Positions 44,463-57,042 of a stretch of 64,000 nt of DNA are shown piece by piece. The stretch spans positions 148,059,045 to 148,123,044 of the forward strand of contig NC_030680.2 in assembly GCF_000004195.4 (NCBI RefSeq), read 5' to 3'. Every line of letters starts with the position of its first letter. Position 1 is the stretch's first letter. Under the pieces are notes generated by a model. It was not told the DNA's origin and ran no database searches. It saw only the letters and a program-made list of their open reading frames with translations. The position numbers and the translations under genes were made by a program. The DNA is from Xenopus tropicalis. Lineage: Eukaryota; Chordata; Amphibia; Anura; Pipidae.

Positions 44463-45529
44463 CAGTGCTGTCCAACTTCTACGGTGCCGAGGGCCGGAAT
44501 TTCTCTAGCATACATGGTGGAGGGCCGCTAATGGAAGCCAGTTTTGATCACTCCCCTTTTTGAAACCACACCCACTTCAAACCACACCTATTTTATCACA
44601 ATGGTGGTAGCACAGCAAAATCCCAAATGATTGGTCCTTACTGTGGGGATATCAACCATCATTCATGTGAAAGAATTATGTCATATTAAGATATACCCTT
44701 AAATTCCATATGCCTCCTCCTCCCCTGTGGATAGCAGAGCAACCCCCAGTACATAATTACACACCTTGGGGACCATTTAATGGCTATTTCCAACTGCTAA
44801 CAAACTCCCACAACAAACCCCGGCCAGGTTCACCTCCCACAAGCAGCATAGGGCAAGCAGAGTATGGCACACACAGGCAGCACTCTGCATGTCCTATGCT
44901 GTCTGTGTGTGCCATACTCTGCCTGTCCTACCCTGCCTGTGTGTGCCATACTCTGCCTTCCCTATGCTGCCTCTGTGTGCCATACTCTGCCTGCCCTACC
45001 CTGCCTGTGTGTGCCATACTCTGCCTGCCCTATCCTGACTGTGTGTGCCATACTCTGCCTTCCCTATGCTGCCTCTGTGTGCCATACTCTGCCTGCCCTA
45101 CCCTTCCTGTGTGTGCCATACTCTGCCTGCCCTACCCTTCCTGTGTGTGCCATACTCTGCCTGACCTATGCTGCCTGTGTGTGCCATACTGTACCTGCCC
45201 TATGCTGGCTGTATGTGTCATACTCTGCCTACAGTACCTAGGCACCTAGGTGTGAAGAAGTGAACAATGTGGGTGATTACAGCCTGAGGTGTGAACACTG
45301 CAGGGGGTGAACAATGCAGAGATTAAAAGGTGTGAAAAACACAGGGGATTACATTTTTAAACAATACAGCCTGATTACAGCCTGAATCTGAGGTGAGAAC
45401 CATGCAGGGGGGCAGTTAATCTCAGTACTGATACCATTTAATGCTTACTCAAAGGTAAGCCATCAAAGCAGCCAGACAGGCGGGGGGCCACACAGAGGGG
45501 GGTCGCGGGCCGCCAGTTGGACAGCACTG
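44463..45529. mobile_element. hAT-type element with internal minisatellite, copy 2
   Basis: The ends are CAGTGCTGTCCAACTTCT and AGTTGGACAGCACTG. A perfect 8-bp duplication CTGTAGAT lies at 44455-44462 and 45530-45537. The minisatellite at about 44856-45237 uses the same GTGTGCCATACTCTGCCTG core as copy 1 (6540-7640) but in a different arrangement. The tail (GTGAACAATGTGGGTGATTA onward) is collinear between copies. Confidence 0.93.
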
Positions 45530-45537
45530 CTGTAGAT

Positions 45538-46289
45538 AATTGCTAATAATAATGGCTGATACTGTATATAATTGCTTACAAAGCCATTGTATGGCCGCCC
45601 TTACAGGGAATGTGAAACTACTGAATAAAGCGGCCGATAAAGTGACGGTGAGTTTGTCTTAATTTTTAAGCAAATCATTAGGGTTGAGGAGACCCTCATA
45701 CAGATACAAATAAACAAAAGGAATTCTGGGAGTGAATTAATTTTTACAACTGATAAAGCAAAAATGTTCTGAAGCTGAAGGAATGTACTTGCTTTGTGCT
45801 CTACTTACCAGAATAGCCCTCTTTAAAGGATGTGTGGGTGGAGTCATGCTAATGTGTAGGGCGGAGTCATGCAAATATGTAAGTAGAAACAGGTTTGTTT
45901 TTTTGTTTGTTTTTTTAATTAATTATTTGTAATTACTCTCTAATCTCTGCTGGGGTAGAATACACATTTGCTGTAAATCCGTGTACGATCGTCAGCTCTT
46001 CTATCCCTTTAATTCCCCTGCTGCCTAGGAGTGCCATTCAGATGCTTGTCCTTGGGAGGCAACAAGAGAATGAGCGATACAACTGAATTTCCAGGAATTT
46101 GGGTTATTATTAGAATTAGTAGACTTGCGTCAGTGCATTCATTCTGCTTTTGCTTTATATGTTTTGTATTCAAAGAGCCCTCAACCTGCGCCTTTATTAT
46201 TGTCTCCAACTCCCAGCATCCCCTCACGTCATGTAAGGGCCACGTGTGCTTGTGATTGCCACTGCAGTGTGCCGCATATCATCCACTTT
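45538..46289. other. SLMAP intron 1, no gene seen
   Basis: Unique-looking sequence with an AT-rich stretch at 45895-45930. No supported feature. Confidence 0.4.
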
Positions 46290-46740
46290 CTCTTTATAAG
46301 AAGTTGGAGTTTCAGCAGCTATCTGGTAGCTAAGGTCCAAGTCACCTTAGCAACCAGGGAGTGGTCTGAAAGTGAGACGGGTATATGAATAGGAGAGGGG
46401 CTGAATAGAAAGATAAGGAATAAAAAGTAACAATAACAATAAAACTGGAGCCTCACAGAGCAATAGGTTTTTGGCTGTTGGGGTCAGTGACCCCCATAAA
46501 AAAAAAAAAAAAAAGATGATAAAGGCAAATTATTAAAAAACTATAAAAATAAATAATGAAGACCAATTGAAAAGTTGCCTAGAACTGACCATTCTGTGAC
46601 ATTAAAAGTTCTGTGGTTCTCCTTTAAGTTAGAAATGGCCATTTTACAACATCCTAAAAGCTAAGTATCTTTTCCATTGGTCTTAATTATTTTTTTTTTT
46701 ATAGTTTTTGAATGATTTGCCTTTTTCTTCTGACTCTACT
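46290..46740. mobile_element. Two T2-type MITE pieces, head to head
   Basis: Bases 46290-46630 carry a reversed T2 copy (GGGGTCAGTGACCCCCAT and GAAGACCAATTGAAAAGTTG). From about 46630 a forward piece begins (CTAAAAGCTAAGTATC, CATTGGTCTTAATTATT) and stops near 46740 at a (TA)n run (46747-46763). Confidence 0.7.
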
Positions 46741-47273
46741 TCAAATATATATATATATATATAATAATGAGATATAATATATCAGGCTAGACACAAGGAA
46801 TGTGTTAATACCACCATCTTGCTTTGCTGTATGTTCCATCTGCATTGCCCTAAAGCAAGCTCCTGGGTCTTAAAAATGAAAAAATATTCATATTGTTAAT
46901 CTTGTGCCTTTATTTCAAAATTTCCTTTGTTGCTAGAAAACCACAAGTTGTGTAAGGAGCATGTGTGGGCTGTACAGTTGGGCCCATCCATAGACAGTCG
47001 GCAGAGAAAGAAACCGCCGCTCTCTGTTTATAGTGTGAAGCTCAGGGCCCAGTGGGAATTCCAATAATACATTCAATTAGGGAAACATTGTTTTCTTGCA
47101 GTTTTTTATCAGTTGAGAAGTAACATGCCCCAGTGTCTGTGCCAGGATTCTTGCTGTACGGTACATACAGTTTAGGTAGTTCCTCTCAGGAGCAATAGTA
47201 TGGCATCTCCCACGTGCTGATAAATAAGGCTGGCTGTGTATAAATACCAGCACCGGGACTGCCTTAAAGGAAC

Positions 47274-48030
47274 AGTTCAGTGTTAAAATGAAACTGGGTA
47301 AAACAGACTGCCCAAAATGAAAATTATTTGTAATGTAGTTAGTTATGTAAACATGTAATCTATAAAGGCTGGAGTGGGCAGATGTCTAACATAATAGCCA
47401 GAACACTACTTCCTGCTTTCAGCACTCTAAGCTCTTAGTTAGTCAGTGACTTTAGGTGGGGTGCCACATGGGGCATAACTTTCGGTTAAGGTGCCCCTAC
47501 ACGGGCCGATTCTAGATGCCGATATCAGTCCCTTATACCGACTCAGCAGCTTATTGGCCCGTGTAGGGGCACCAACGACGGGCCTGCCCGACCGACCAGA
47601 TATCGATCGGGCAGGCTCGATGCGGTCCCCAATCCGACTTCTCCTATACCCGTCGTTGTAATTCGAATGTTTGGCCCCAGGGCCAAACGACCGAATTAGC
47701 CTGGATTTGCCCGATATCGCTCACCCGTAGGTGGGGGATGTCGTCGCCAAGTGAGCGGATCTGGAGGTGTATGGCCACCTTTAGTTTGTGAGCCCGCAGG
47801 TCAGATTCTAAAGCAAACTGACAGTTATGTCCCATATGCCCCCTCCCCCTCAAGTCACTGATTGGTTACTGACTGCTATTCGCTTAGAAAACTGTAAAGC
47901 AGGAAGTAGTGTTCTGGCTATTATGTTAGACATCTGCCCACTCCAGCCTTTATAGATTACATTTTTGCCCAACTATGTTGAAAACATTTTTTTTACCCAG
48001 TTTCATTTTTACACTGAACTGTTCCTTTAA
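47274..48030. mobile_element. T2/Kolobok-type MITE, interrupted
   Basis: TTAA at 47274-47277 then AGGAACAGTTCAGTG. CACTGAACTGTTCC then TTTAA, with TTAA at 48027-48030. The inner arms (CTGGAGTGGGCAGATGTC and its complement) extend the inverted repeat. Split by a family C Harbinger-type MITE. Confidence 0.9.
47489..47780. mobile_element. Harbinger-type MITE, family C, nested
   Basis: AGGTGCCCCTACACGGGCC to GTGTATGGCCACCT, flanked by TTA at 47486-47488 and 47781-47783. It lies inside the TTAA MITE and so is the younger insertion. Confidence 0.9.
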
Positions 48031-48239
48031 CTTAAGGCCGGGGGTTAGTGAGTTTAGGGCAGGTAAGTGTGACATTTGTGACGGCTGTGTGGGACAGTAT
48101 GAATGTTAAAGGATGCCATGAATGACCCTTAATATACTAAGAAGGTACCTGGTAGTTAGTATTTCCTATACATCTTATACCGCTTCAGCTTATTGTACCT
48201 TTATGCATGCACGCTTTTGATTGGTCATTACCCCTATAA

Positions 48240-48356
48240 ATAATGCCCAATAAATTTGCCCAATCGCGATCTGGCCAATTTTCAGTTGGGGGTGTCCATA
48301 CACTGGAAGATTAGCTGTCAAATCAGACTGAAATCTGCCCTTGTATGGCCACCTTA
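48240..48356. mobile_element. Harbinger-type MITE fragment, family C
   Basis: The right end CTTGTATGGCCACCT is followed by TAA. The left half is missing. Confidence 0.65.
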
Positions 48357-48491
48357 AGTGCTCTATAAGGCACGAAACGCGATAGGCTGGGCTCCTTGTC
48401 CTAGTAAATGACTTTCAATTTTATTTTCTACTACTGCTTCACTTATTGGTGGTCTTTTGTAATCCACTGACTGGGGGTTCTTTGCAAATAG

Positions 48492-49333
48492 TACAGGTAT
48501 ATAAGGGGTCTTTCCGTAATTTGGATCACCATACCTTAAGTCTACTAAAAAATAAATCATTAAACCCAATAGGGCTGTTCTGCCCCCAATAAGGATTATT
48601 TATATCTTAGTTGGGATCAAGTACAGGTACTGTTTTATTATTACAGAGAAAAGGGAATCATTTAACCATGAAATAAACCCAATAGGGCTGTTCTGCCCCC
48701 AATAAGGGGTAATTATATCTTAGTTGGGATCAAGTACAGGTACTGTTTTATTATTACAGAGAAAAGGGAATCATTTAACCATTAAATAAACCCAATAGGG
48801 CTGTTCTGCCCCAATAAGGATTATTTATATCTTAGTTGGGATCAAGTACAGGTACTGTTTTATTATTACAGAGAAAAGGGAATCATTTAACCATGAAATA
48901 AACCCAATAGGGCTGTTCTGCCCCAATAAGGGGTAATTATATCTTAGTTGGGATCAAGTACAGGTACTGTTTTATTATTACAGAGAAAAGGGAATCATTT
49001 AACCATTAAATAAACCCAATAGGGCTGTTCTGCCCCCAATAAGGGGTAATTATATCTTAGTTGGGATCAAGTACAGGTACTGTTTTATTATTACAGAGAA
49101 AAGGGAATCATTTAACCATTAAATAAACCCAATAGGATTGTTCTGCCCCAATAAGGGGTAATTATATCTTAGTTGGGATCAAGTACAGGTACTGTTTTAT
49201 TATTACAGAGAGAAAGAAAATCAGTTTTAAAATCAGAATTATTTGATTAAAATGGAGTCTATGGGAGACAGGCTTTCCATAATTCGGAGCTTTCTGGATA
49301 ACTGGTTTCCAGATAAGGGATCCCATACCTGTA
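48492..49333 (-). mobile_element. Tandem-repeat MITE, copy 3 (complete, about 6 units, reversed)
   Basis: The ends are TACAGGTATATAAGGGG and GGGATCCCATACCTGTA. The reversed 112-113 bp units read GGGATCAAGTACAGGTACTG. The two arms match copy 2 in reverse order. Confidence 0.9.
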
Positions 49334-49807
49334 CCATCTATTCCCTGTTACTATAAAGACTTTACTAATTGTTGATTGAGCTATTCCTGAAGCAGAGTAT
49401 ACACCCCGTTTGTATCCCATAGTTGGGCAGCACCAAGCTGCATAGGAGCAGGAAGGGCCACACAGGGGCCCCTAAAGGAATCCGGCACAGTAACTCATCA
49501 CTAAGGAGCCGTGTAAATTACCCATCATGCCTTTGGCCTATACACAAATTCTGCCTTATGAGATGTACACAGATCCCAACTATTTTCAGCATCTGGTTTA
49601 ATATCAATTAATGACTCCACGTGACTGATGCACTTACCATTTCTACTTTAATGTTGCCGCAGCGGCTGCCCGTGCCAGTACATTAATGGAGTTGGGCACC
49701 GCAGAACCTATTCTTGCAATGTCTGGGCCGAGGGGAAGGGCAGCACTAAGAATTACCTGTACAAAGCGTTATTGGGGGCTGGAAATACTGTAACTCACAT
49801 TGCTGGT

Positions 49808-50105
49808 AAAGGGGGTTCACCTTTAATGACGTTCAGTGTGTTATTAAATGTCCTATTTCTAGCAACTTTGCAGTTGGTCTTAATTATTTTGTAATAGTTT
49901 TTGCTTTATTTGCCTTTCCAGATGTCAAATGGGGGTCACTGACCCCAGCAGCTGAAAACTATTGCTCTGTGAGGCTCCAGTTTTATTGTAATTTATGACT
50001 TATTTTCCTATTCATTCCTTTACATATTCATATACCAATCTCTCATCCAATTCACTGCCTGGTTGCTAGGATAAATAAGACCCTAGCAACCAGATAACTG
50101 ATGAA
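49808..50105 (+). mobile_element. T2-type MITE, 3' truncated
   Basis: From GGGGGTTCACCTTTAATG through GGGGGTCACTGACCCC and CCTGGTTGCTAGG to CCCTAGCAACCAGATAAC. The right terminus is missing. Confidence 0.75.
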
Positions 50106-50586
50106 ATACAAAATTAGAGTGCTGCCAAACAACAAAATAACACTATTTTTTAGGTATCGCTTTAATACATTAGGGGATTACTTTTATCTTGTATCAGGCT
50201 TTTGGGGGTATCTGGAAAAGCAAACAGGCCCAGACTCCAAATATTATGGGTTTCAGGATCCTCAGACTTGGGCAAGTCCTTCCTTACCTAAGGAAGATTA
50301 TATATTAGTGTGGGTTAGTTACAAGGGGCGGGTTAAAGTTACGCTGAAGGGGTTAAGCAGCTGCTTCACACACACATGATGTGATTACAAGTGAAAGGCT
50401 CCGACAGTTCCTTTATTCTCATCATTTTCCCATCCATCTCTGTGGGGCGAGACACATTGCAGGTATGTGTGAGATACTTGGGGTGAGTGTGAGTAATGGC
50501 AGGATTCATTCGGGGGCCCTTGGGGCCTTCCAGCCATTCCCTGAGTCATTGGGCCCTCACAGGGGCATTGGGTTATGGGGGACTAA

Positions 50587-50910
50587 AGGTGCCCATACAC
50601 TATAAGATCCTCTTTCTTGGTGATGTCGCCAAGCGAGCGCATGTTCACCCGATATCCCCACCTACAGGTGGGTGATATTGGGTAGCTAGTAGCTTAAAAA
50701 AAAAAAAATCCGATCGTTTGGCCCATTTGCGGCCGTGGGGCAGTCGTTTCGGGGACCGCATCAACGAGCCGATGCGGTCCCCGATCCGACTGGATTTTCT
50801 AACCTGCCCTGCCAGGCCGCTCGGTTCTGCCCATACACGGGCCGATTAGCTGCCAAATCTGTCCAAGGGACCCATATCAGCAGCTATAATCGGCCCATGT
50901 ATGGGGACCT
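50587..50910. mobile_element. Harbinger-type MITE, family C
   Basis: AGGTGCCCATACACTATAAG to CATGTATGGGGACCT, flanked by TAA at 50584-50586 and 50911-50913. An A-run lies at about 50697-50708. Confidence 0.88.
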
Positions 50911-50994
50911 TAATTCTTAGATTATCCTGTGTTGTTGTGAGAGGAGGGCCTGTGACCTTGCAATGATTGGGGACCTGCGGCAGGTTTGTTATGG

Positions 50995-51765
50995 TACAGG
51001 TATTGGACCCGAAAACCCATTATCCAGAATGTTCCGAATTATGGAAGGGCTAAGATATAATTACCCCTTATTGGGGGCAGAACAATCCTATTGGGTTTAT
51101 TTAATGGTTAAATGATTCCCTTTTCTCTGTAATAACAAAACAGTACCTGTACTTGATCCCAACTAAGATATAATTACCTCTTATTGGGGCAGAACAGCCC
51201 TATTGGGTTTATTTAATGGTTAAATGATTCCCTTTTCTCTGTAATAATAAAACAGTACCTGTACTTGATCCCAACTAAGATATAATTACCCCTTATTGGG
51301 GCAGAACAGCCCTATTGGGTTTATTTAATGGTTAAATGATTCCCTTTTCTCTGTAATAATAAAACAGTACCTGTACTTGATCCCAACTAAGATATAATTA
51401 CCCCTTATTGGGGGCAGAACAGCCCTATTGGGCTTATTTCATGGTTAAATGATTCCCTTTTCTCTGTAATAATAAAACAGTACCTGTACTTGATCCCAAC
51501 TAAGATATAATTACCCCTTATTGGGGGCAGAACAGCCCTATTGGGTTTATTTCATGGTTAAATGATTCCCTTTTCTCTGTAATAATAAAACAGTACCTGT
51601 ACTTGATCCCAACTAAGATATAATTACCCCTTATTGGGGGCAGAACAGCCCTATTGGGTTTATTTAATGGTTAAATGATTCCCTTTTCTCTGTAATAATA
51701 AAACAGTACCTGTACTTGATCCCAACTAAGATATAATTACCCCTTATTGGGGCAGAAAAGTCCTA
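50995..51765 (+). mobile_element. Tandem-repeat MITE, copy 4 (about 7 units, right arm missing)
   Basis: The left arm TACAGGTATTGGACC is shortened: it joins directly to AAGATATAATTACCCC inside a unit. About seven units follow, and the array stops mid-unit near 51765 without the terminal arm. Confidence 0.88.
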
Positions 51766-53128
51766 TTGGGGCCTGTTTAGGAGAGAGTTCTGGGGACATG
51801 TAGAGCAGCAGGTGTAGGGAATAAGGCAGTAGTTTTATATCATCGGTCCCAATGTGCTTCCCTTCATTTAGTAAAGTACAACTCCCAGCACCCACTGTGC
51901 CAAAACTCCCAGCCGGTTCCTAGGCTTGATTCCAACCAAGGCACTATTTGGAAGGAGGCTGTATGGTCTCCCTGTGTCTGTGTGGGATTTATCTGGGTGC
52001 TCTGGTTTTCACCCACACCCCCGAAACACACAGGCGGGTTAACTGACTGATAAAACTGACAGTACTGTTTGTGTGTAAATGTGATTGGGGACTAAGTTTG
52101 TAAGCTTTTCTGGTGAAGTATCTGATGTGAGCAGTATCTGTAAAGTTTTGTGAATTATGGCAGTGCTGTATGGCTATCAATGATAATAATACTGATAATA
52201 ATTATAACCATGATAAAAATAATAATGGTGAAAAATAATAATGGTAATAGTTAAAACACTTCTGTTCAGTTTATATAACTAACTTGCTTCTTACAATGGC
52301 AGCTTGCCAAACTATTTAGTAAGAGATACGAGTGATGGGGACTATCTGCAACTTAGTAGCCAATAAAAGCTGCCGATGGGCCGAGTTGGCAGTTGATCAG
52401 CCTACATACGTGGCCCTCAGACAAACTCCCCAAACAAGCAGGTCTGTCTGTGTATGGCCACTGTTACGGCATAGCTATCCAAACTACAGTAAAACCCTAG
52501 GGTCCAACCATTGTGGATAATAGATCCTATCTCTGTTCTATATTATGGGATGTGCAGGGAGTGTGCAAATAGTTGCTTTCCCTGCATTACTCTACTTTGT
52601 TTGTGTTATTTCATTACATTATGTAATTCCCCCAATACGTCTGTGCTGGTAATGGGAGTTACACTGGATTGGGGCCTTTGGGAATATAAAACATTTCCTA
52701 AACATCCCTGGGGGGCCTTACAGCAGGAATATTAATATACACAATATCAGTGCTCCTATGGCTCTGAATAACAGAAGCTTTATTGTTTCTCAAGCAATAA
52801 ATATATAAATCCTACTTAATTAATAACACTTTCTAATTCCTGTAAGAGAGCAGCTGGTGTGCAGTTTTCAGTTGAACTAGCACTTATGTAGGTAGTGCAG
52901 CTTTATATAGATTGTATAACTATAAATACCCCCAGGGGGGTTACACAAGTCTTCATTTAGGAGCGGCAGTTAGAGGTTCAGCCGCTATTTAAATGTAATC
53001 TTCTTAAATCTTCCTTCAGGTTTATCTGTGTGATTGTTCCCTGGTTGGGGTATATCTGGGTGACTGCCCTCTGGCCCAGCATATCTGATTTTGGTATTTT
53101 GTGGTAACATTGCTCAATAGAACTGTAA
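51766..53128. other. SLMAP intron 1, no gene seen
   Basis: Mostly unique sequence, with an (ATA/AAT)-rich patch at 52175-52255. No recognisable exon or element boundaries. Confidence 0.4.
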
Positions 53129-53646
53129 AGGTGGCCAAGTGAATCTTCTCCTGATATGCCTATGTGTGGGTGATATTGGGCTAATACAGGGGTGGGCAAA
53201 CTTTTTGGCTCAGGGGCCACATTGACTTACAGACGGGCCGGGCCAGAGTTACGCCCAGGGCTGCCATCAGAAATCACTGGGCCTCTCAGCTCCCCCCCCC
53301 CCAGCATCCTCCAGCTCCACACCCCAACATGCTCCCCCCAGCATCCTCCAGCTCCACACCCCAGCATCCTGCAGCTCCACACCCCAACATGCTCCCCCCA
53401 GCATCCTCCAGCTCCACTCCCCAGCATCCTGCAGCTCCACACCCCAACATGCTCCCCTTTCCAGCATCCTCCACCCTCCAGCATCCTCCAGCTCCCCTCC
53501 CCAGCATCCTGAGCACACAGGCTCATTAACGCGGCCCCTGATGTGACGGAAAAATCAAACCTGCCCGATAGAGATCTGGCCAATTTCATGTTGGTCGGGC
53601 AGGTCCGTCTGTGGGGCCCATACACTGGCACCATGTATGACCACCT
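53129..53646. mobile_element. Family C MITE interrupted by a hAT end and minisatellite
   Basis: The outer ends are AGGTGGCCAAGTGAATC (after TAA) and CATGTATGACCACCT (before TTA). At 53187 a hAT-type end, CAGGGGTGGGCAAACTTTTT, begins. Within it, 53280-53512 is a minisatellite of CAGCATCCTCCAGCTCC/ACACCCCAACATGCTCCCC units, with 23-bp subunits in a roughly 60-bp period. The inner right end is near 53550 but not canonical. Confidence 0.75.
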
Positions 53647-53945
53647 TTACTCTGTGACCCCCATTATGGCAGCCACTCAGACACTAGTGGCCTATAAACA
53701 GTAGTGGCTAATGTGGCAGAAATACACCTTTTCCAGTGGGTTGTAGTTACGTAAACTGAGGAATGCGCCATTTGGAATGGTTTCCTTGCTGTTGTGTAGA
53801 ATGACCCTGAGTGCTCCTATCTGCGCGGGCGTGTGTTAAACGCCATGCTTTGCTTCTGGTAAGGCTTCTGTAACCAGTGCTTTGGGGCTCAGGGTGAAGC
53901 TTTAAAAAAAGATCTTGTTTTAATCTGTAGTATAAAGGCAGGATC

Positions 53946-54262
53946 TTTAAAGGGGTGTTCACCTTTAAGTTAACTCTTAGTATGTTATAGAATGGCCAAT
54001 TCTATGCAACTTCTCAATTAGTCTTCATTATTTATTTGTTACTTACTTTTTAAACTTTCTTTTCTGCTCAGCCCCTCTCCTATACATGTACCAGTCTCTC
54101 ATCCAAACCACTCCCTGGTTGTTAAGGTAACTTGGTTCCTAGCAACCAAATAGTTGCTGAAACTCCAAACTGGAGAGCTCCTAGAATAAAACTGAAATGA
54201 CTAAAAAAACTACAAATAATATAAAATGAAGACCAATTGCAAATTGTCCCAGAATATTCCCT
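53946..54262 (+). mobile_element. T2-type MITE
   Basis: TTTAAAGGGGTGTTCACC, AACTCTTAGTATGTTATAGA, CTCCCTGGTTGTTAAGG and CAAATTGTCCCAGAATATTC in order. The middle section is deleted relative to 39285-39755. Confidence 0.8.
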
Positions 54263-54429
54263 CCGGGAACGTGTAGGGGAACCTGTGCGCACGTGGCAGA
54301 AGTCTGTATAGGGATTCAAATATAGATACAGATTTAAAGCTTTAACCCTAAAACTTATGTTGGAACAACCATGGTTTCCTTTAGCTTTGACGATCATTTT
54401 TTATGTATCCATTGAAACTTTTGGCAGTA

Positions 54430-54560
54430 CTTAAAGGGGTGGTTGGCCTTTTAAATAAACCTTTTCCTGTATTATAGATGAACCTGCTTTAAGCAGCTTT
54501 TCAGCTAAACCCTAGCAACCAGATAGCCGGTAACATGCCAAGCCTGTATGTTCCAAGTCG
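54430..54560 (+). mobile_element. T2-type MITE fragment
   Basis: TTAAAGGGGTGGTTGGCC followed after a short gap by AACCCTAGCAACCAGATAGC. Confidence 0.65.
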
Positions 54561-55124
54561 CACAACAGAAATAGTAAAATAATTAAAAAAAACAACAAGA
54601 TGTAAGAATGTTTTTTTCAAATATAGAGCACAAACTTAATTTAAAGGGCCTATATAGCATTAGGTTTATGAAAATAAATGTTATTATTTTAGCTTCACCA
54701 AAGCTTCCAGTGATCTCCGGCTTTTTGGACAGCTTCTATGGTTTCCTCCTGTAGCCCTCCTATTGTGTTATAGTTCATCAAGGGCTGTTGCCCAGTGGCA
54801 GGGAGCAAGTTGGAAAAGTGGAATACAGTTGGGCAGATATTGCTTTAATAGGAAAAACTAGGAGTCATTTATTTACATCGTGGCCATTTTTTGGGAGAGG
54901 GACTTCTTTTTGCTTTTCTAGAATGACCACGGGCCTCTGTACTCCATTCTGTTAGAAGTGGCCACACAAGGGCTAATAAATCCGCTGATGGACAGGGTCG
55001 GTTGCTTATTATCCTGTATGGGGCCCTCAGGCAGGACGGCTCGAGAGAAGTCGTAAGGCCATAGGGTGGGGAGCACATTGCTCCATTACTGTGGCCCTCG
55101 TCCTGAAAGCCTGGCAGTGTGAGA

Positions 55125-55775
55125 AATCTGATATTGCCCACCTCATGGCCATAACTGGGCATGATTGGATAAATCTGATATTGCCCACCTCATGGCCATA
55201 ACTGGGCATGATTGGATAAATCTGATATTGCCCACCTCATGGCCATAACTGGGCATGATTGGATAAATCTGATATTGCCCACCTCATGGCCATAACGGGG
55301 CATGATTGGATAAATCTGATATTGCCCACCTCATGGCCATAACGGGGCACGATTGGATAAATCTGATATTGCCCACCTCATGGCCATAACGGGGCATGAT
55401 TGGATAAATCTGATATTGCCCACCTCATGGCCATAACGGGGCACGATTGGATAAATCTGATATTGCCCACCTCATGGCCATAACGGGGCACGATTGGATA
55501 AATCTGATATTGCCCACCTCATGGCCATAACGGGGCACGATTGGATAAATCTGATATTGCCCACCTCATGGCCATAACGGGGCACGATTGGATAAATCTG
55601 ATATTGCCCACCTCATGGCCATAACGGGGCACGATTGGATAAATCTGATATTGCCCACCTCATGGCCATAACGGGGCACGATTGGATAAATCTGATATTG
55701 CCCACCTCATGGCCATAACGGGGCACGATTGGATAAATCTGATATTGCCCACCTCATGGCCATAACGGGGCTTTC
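55125..55775. repeat. 47-bp minisatellite, about 14 copies
   Basis: The unit joins TCTGATATTGCCCACC, TCATGGCCATAAC and (T/G)GGGCATGATTGGATAAA. The first three units have AACTGGGCATG and later ones AACGGGGCACG, so the array spread in one direction or in blocks. Two degenerate units follow at about 55870-55925 and 56008-56040, separated by unrelated sequence. Confidence 0.94.
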
Positions 55776-56659
55776 CCGTTTCAGGCTTTTTGGTAGCCAC
55801 AGTTGCTTAACTATTGGGATTCTCGTCCTGACGACCTGTTAATGTGATCCGATCATGGGGCCCTAGGGCCAAATGATTGGATAAATCTGATATTGCCCAC
55901 CTCGTGGCCATAACGGGGCTTTTCCATTGTAGGCTTTCTGGTAGCTACAGTTGCCTAATTACTGTATTTTTCATCCTAACTACCTGTCAGTGTTACCCAA
56001 GGCCAAATGATTGGATAAATCTGATTTTGCCCATCTCAAGGGCCTTTCTGCACCTCCTGACCTCTGCTGCTCACTGTGGATTGGAATCTGGAGCGAGGAG
56101 CCAAGTGCATATTTCCCCTTTAAATTTGTTCATGGTATACCGAAAGGTACCTAAACCTACTGCCATTATCTCCCTGATTTTAGGTCATTTTAGATCCATT
56201 GCAGGCTTTCTGGTAGCTACAATTGTAACCTTCTATTTAGCCTTTGTGCATAAAGCTACCGCCCCGCTGTTCCGCTTTGTCGGCTGATTTCCCATAGAAT
56301 ACCTTGTGTTTTATTCAGAATAAATACGCTGTGTATGCCGAGCTTATCCCAGTCCCTTGCTGCTGTTAGGGGCATAATGCTGTCCCAGGGCCTCTGCCCC
56401 ACGCAGGGCTCCCAGTCTCCGCTGAATGATTCTAATTAATGCTGAGAAGTGCTGGTACATTCCTGCCACATACCATAGTGCAGATTCCAGGGCCGGAGCC
56501 AATGAACCTCGCGCAGGGTGAGAGGAAACAGCAGCGCGGCCCTGGCCCGACTTCACACAATAACTCGTGAGTTTGAGCGACTGGGATCTGCATTAATGCC
56601 TGAAAAGCCTGCTTGGGTTAAATGGGAACGCCACTTAAACCTTAAAAAAAAATACATTT

Positions 56660-57010
56660 ATCTTAACTAACTTTTAGTATGATGTTGAGAGTGCTATTCT
56701 GAGACGATTTGCAGTTGGTGTTCATTTTTTATTTGCGGGTTTTGAGTTATTTCACTTTTTGTTCAGCTGCTCTCCGGTTTGTAATTTCAGCAGCAAACTG
56801 GTTGCTAGGGTCCAATTTAACCTAGTAACCAGGCAGTGGTTTGAAAGAGAGAGAGGAATATAAATAGAGGAGGGCCTAAATAGAAAGATAAGGAATAAAA
56901 AGTAACCATAACAATAAAACTGGAGCCTCACAGAGCAATAGGGTTTGGCTGCCGGGGTCAGTGACCCCCATTTGAAAGCTGGAAACAGTCGAAGGAGGAA
57001 GGCAGATAAC
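56660..57010 (-). mobile_element. T2-type MITE, reversed
   Basis: AACTTTTAGTATGATGTTGA is followed by reversed interior motifs including GGGGTCAGTGACCCCCAT and AGCCTCACAGAGCAATAGG. Confidence 0.75.
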
Positions 57011-57042
57011 TCTTGACTATCATTCATGCAGTGTGCCCGTAT

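Noticed and set aside
44710..45249. 179-codon frame
   Set aside because: Minisatellite inside the second hAT copy, as at 6.7 kb.
55125..55775. CRISPR-like array with 47-bp period
   Set aside because: No variable spacers. All 47 bases repeat, so it is a minisatellite.
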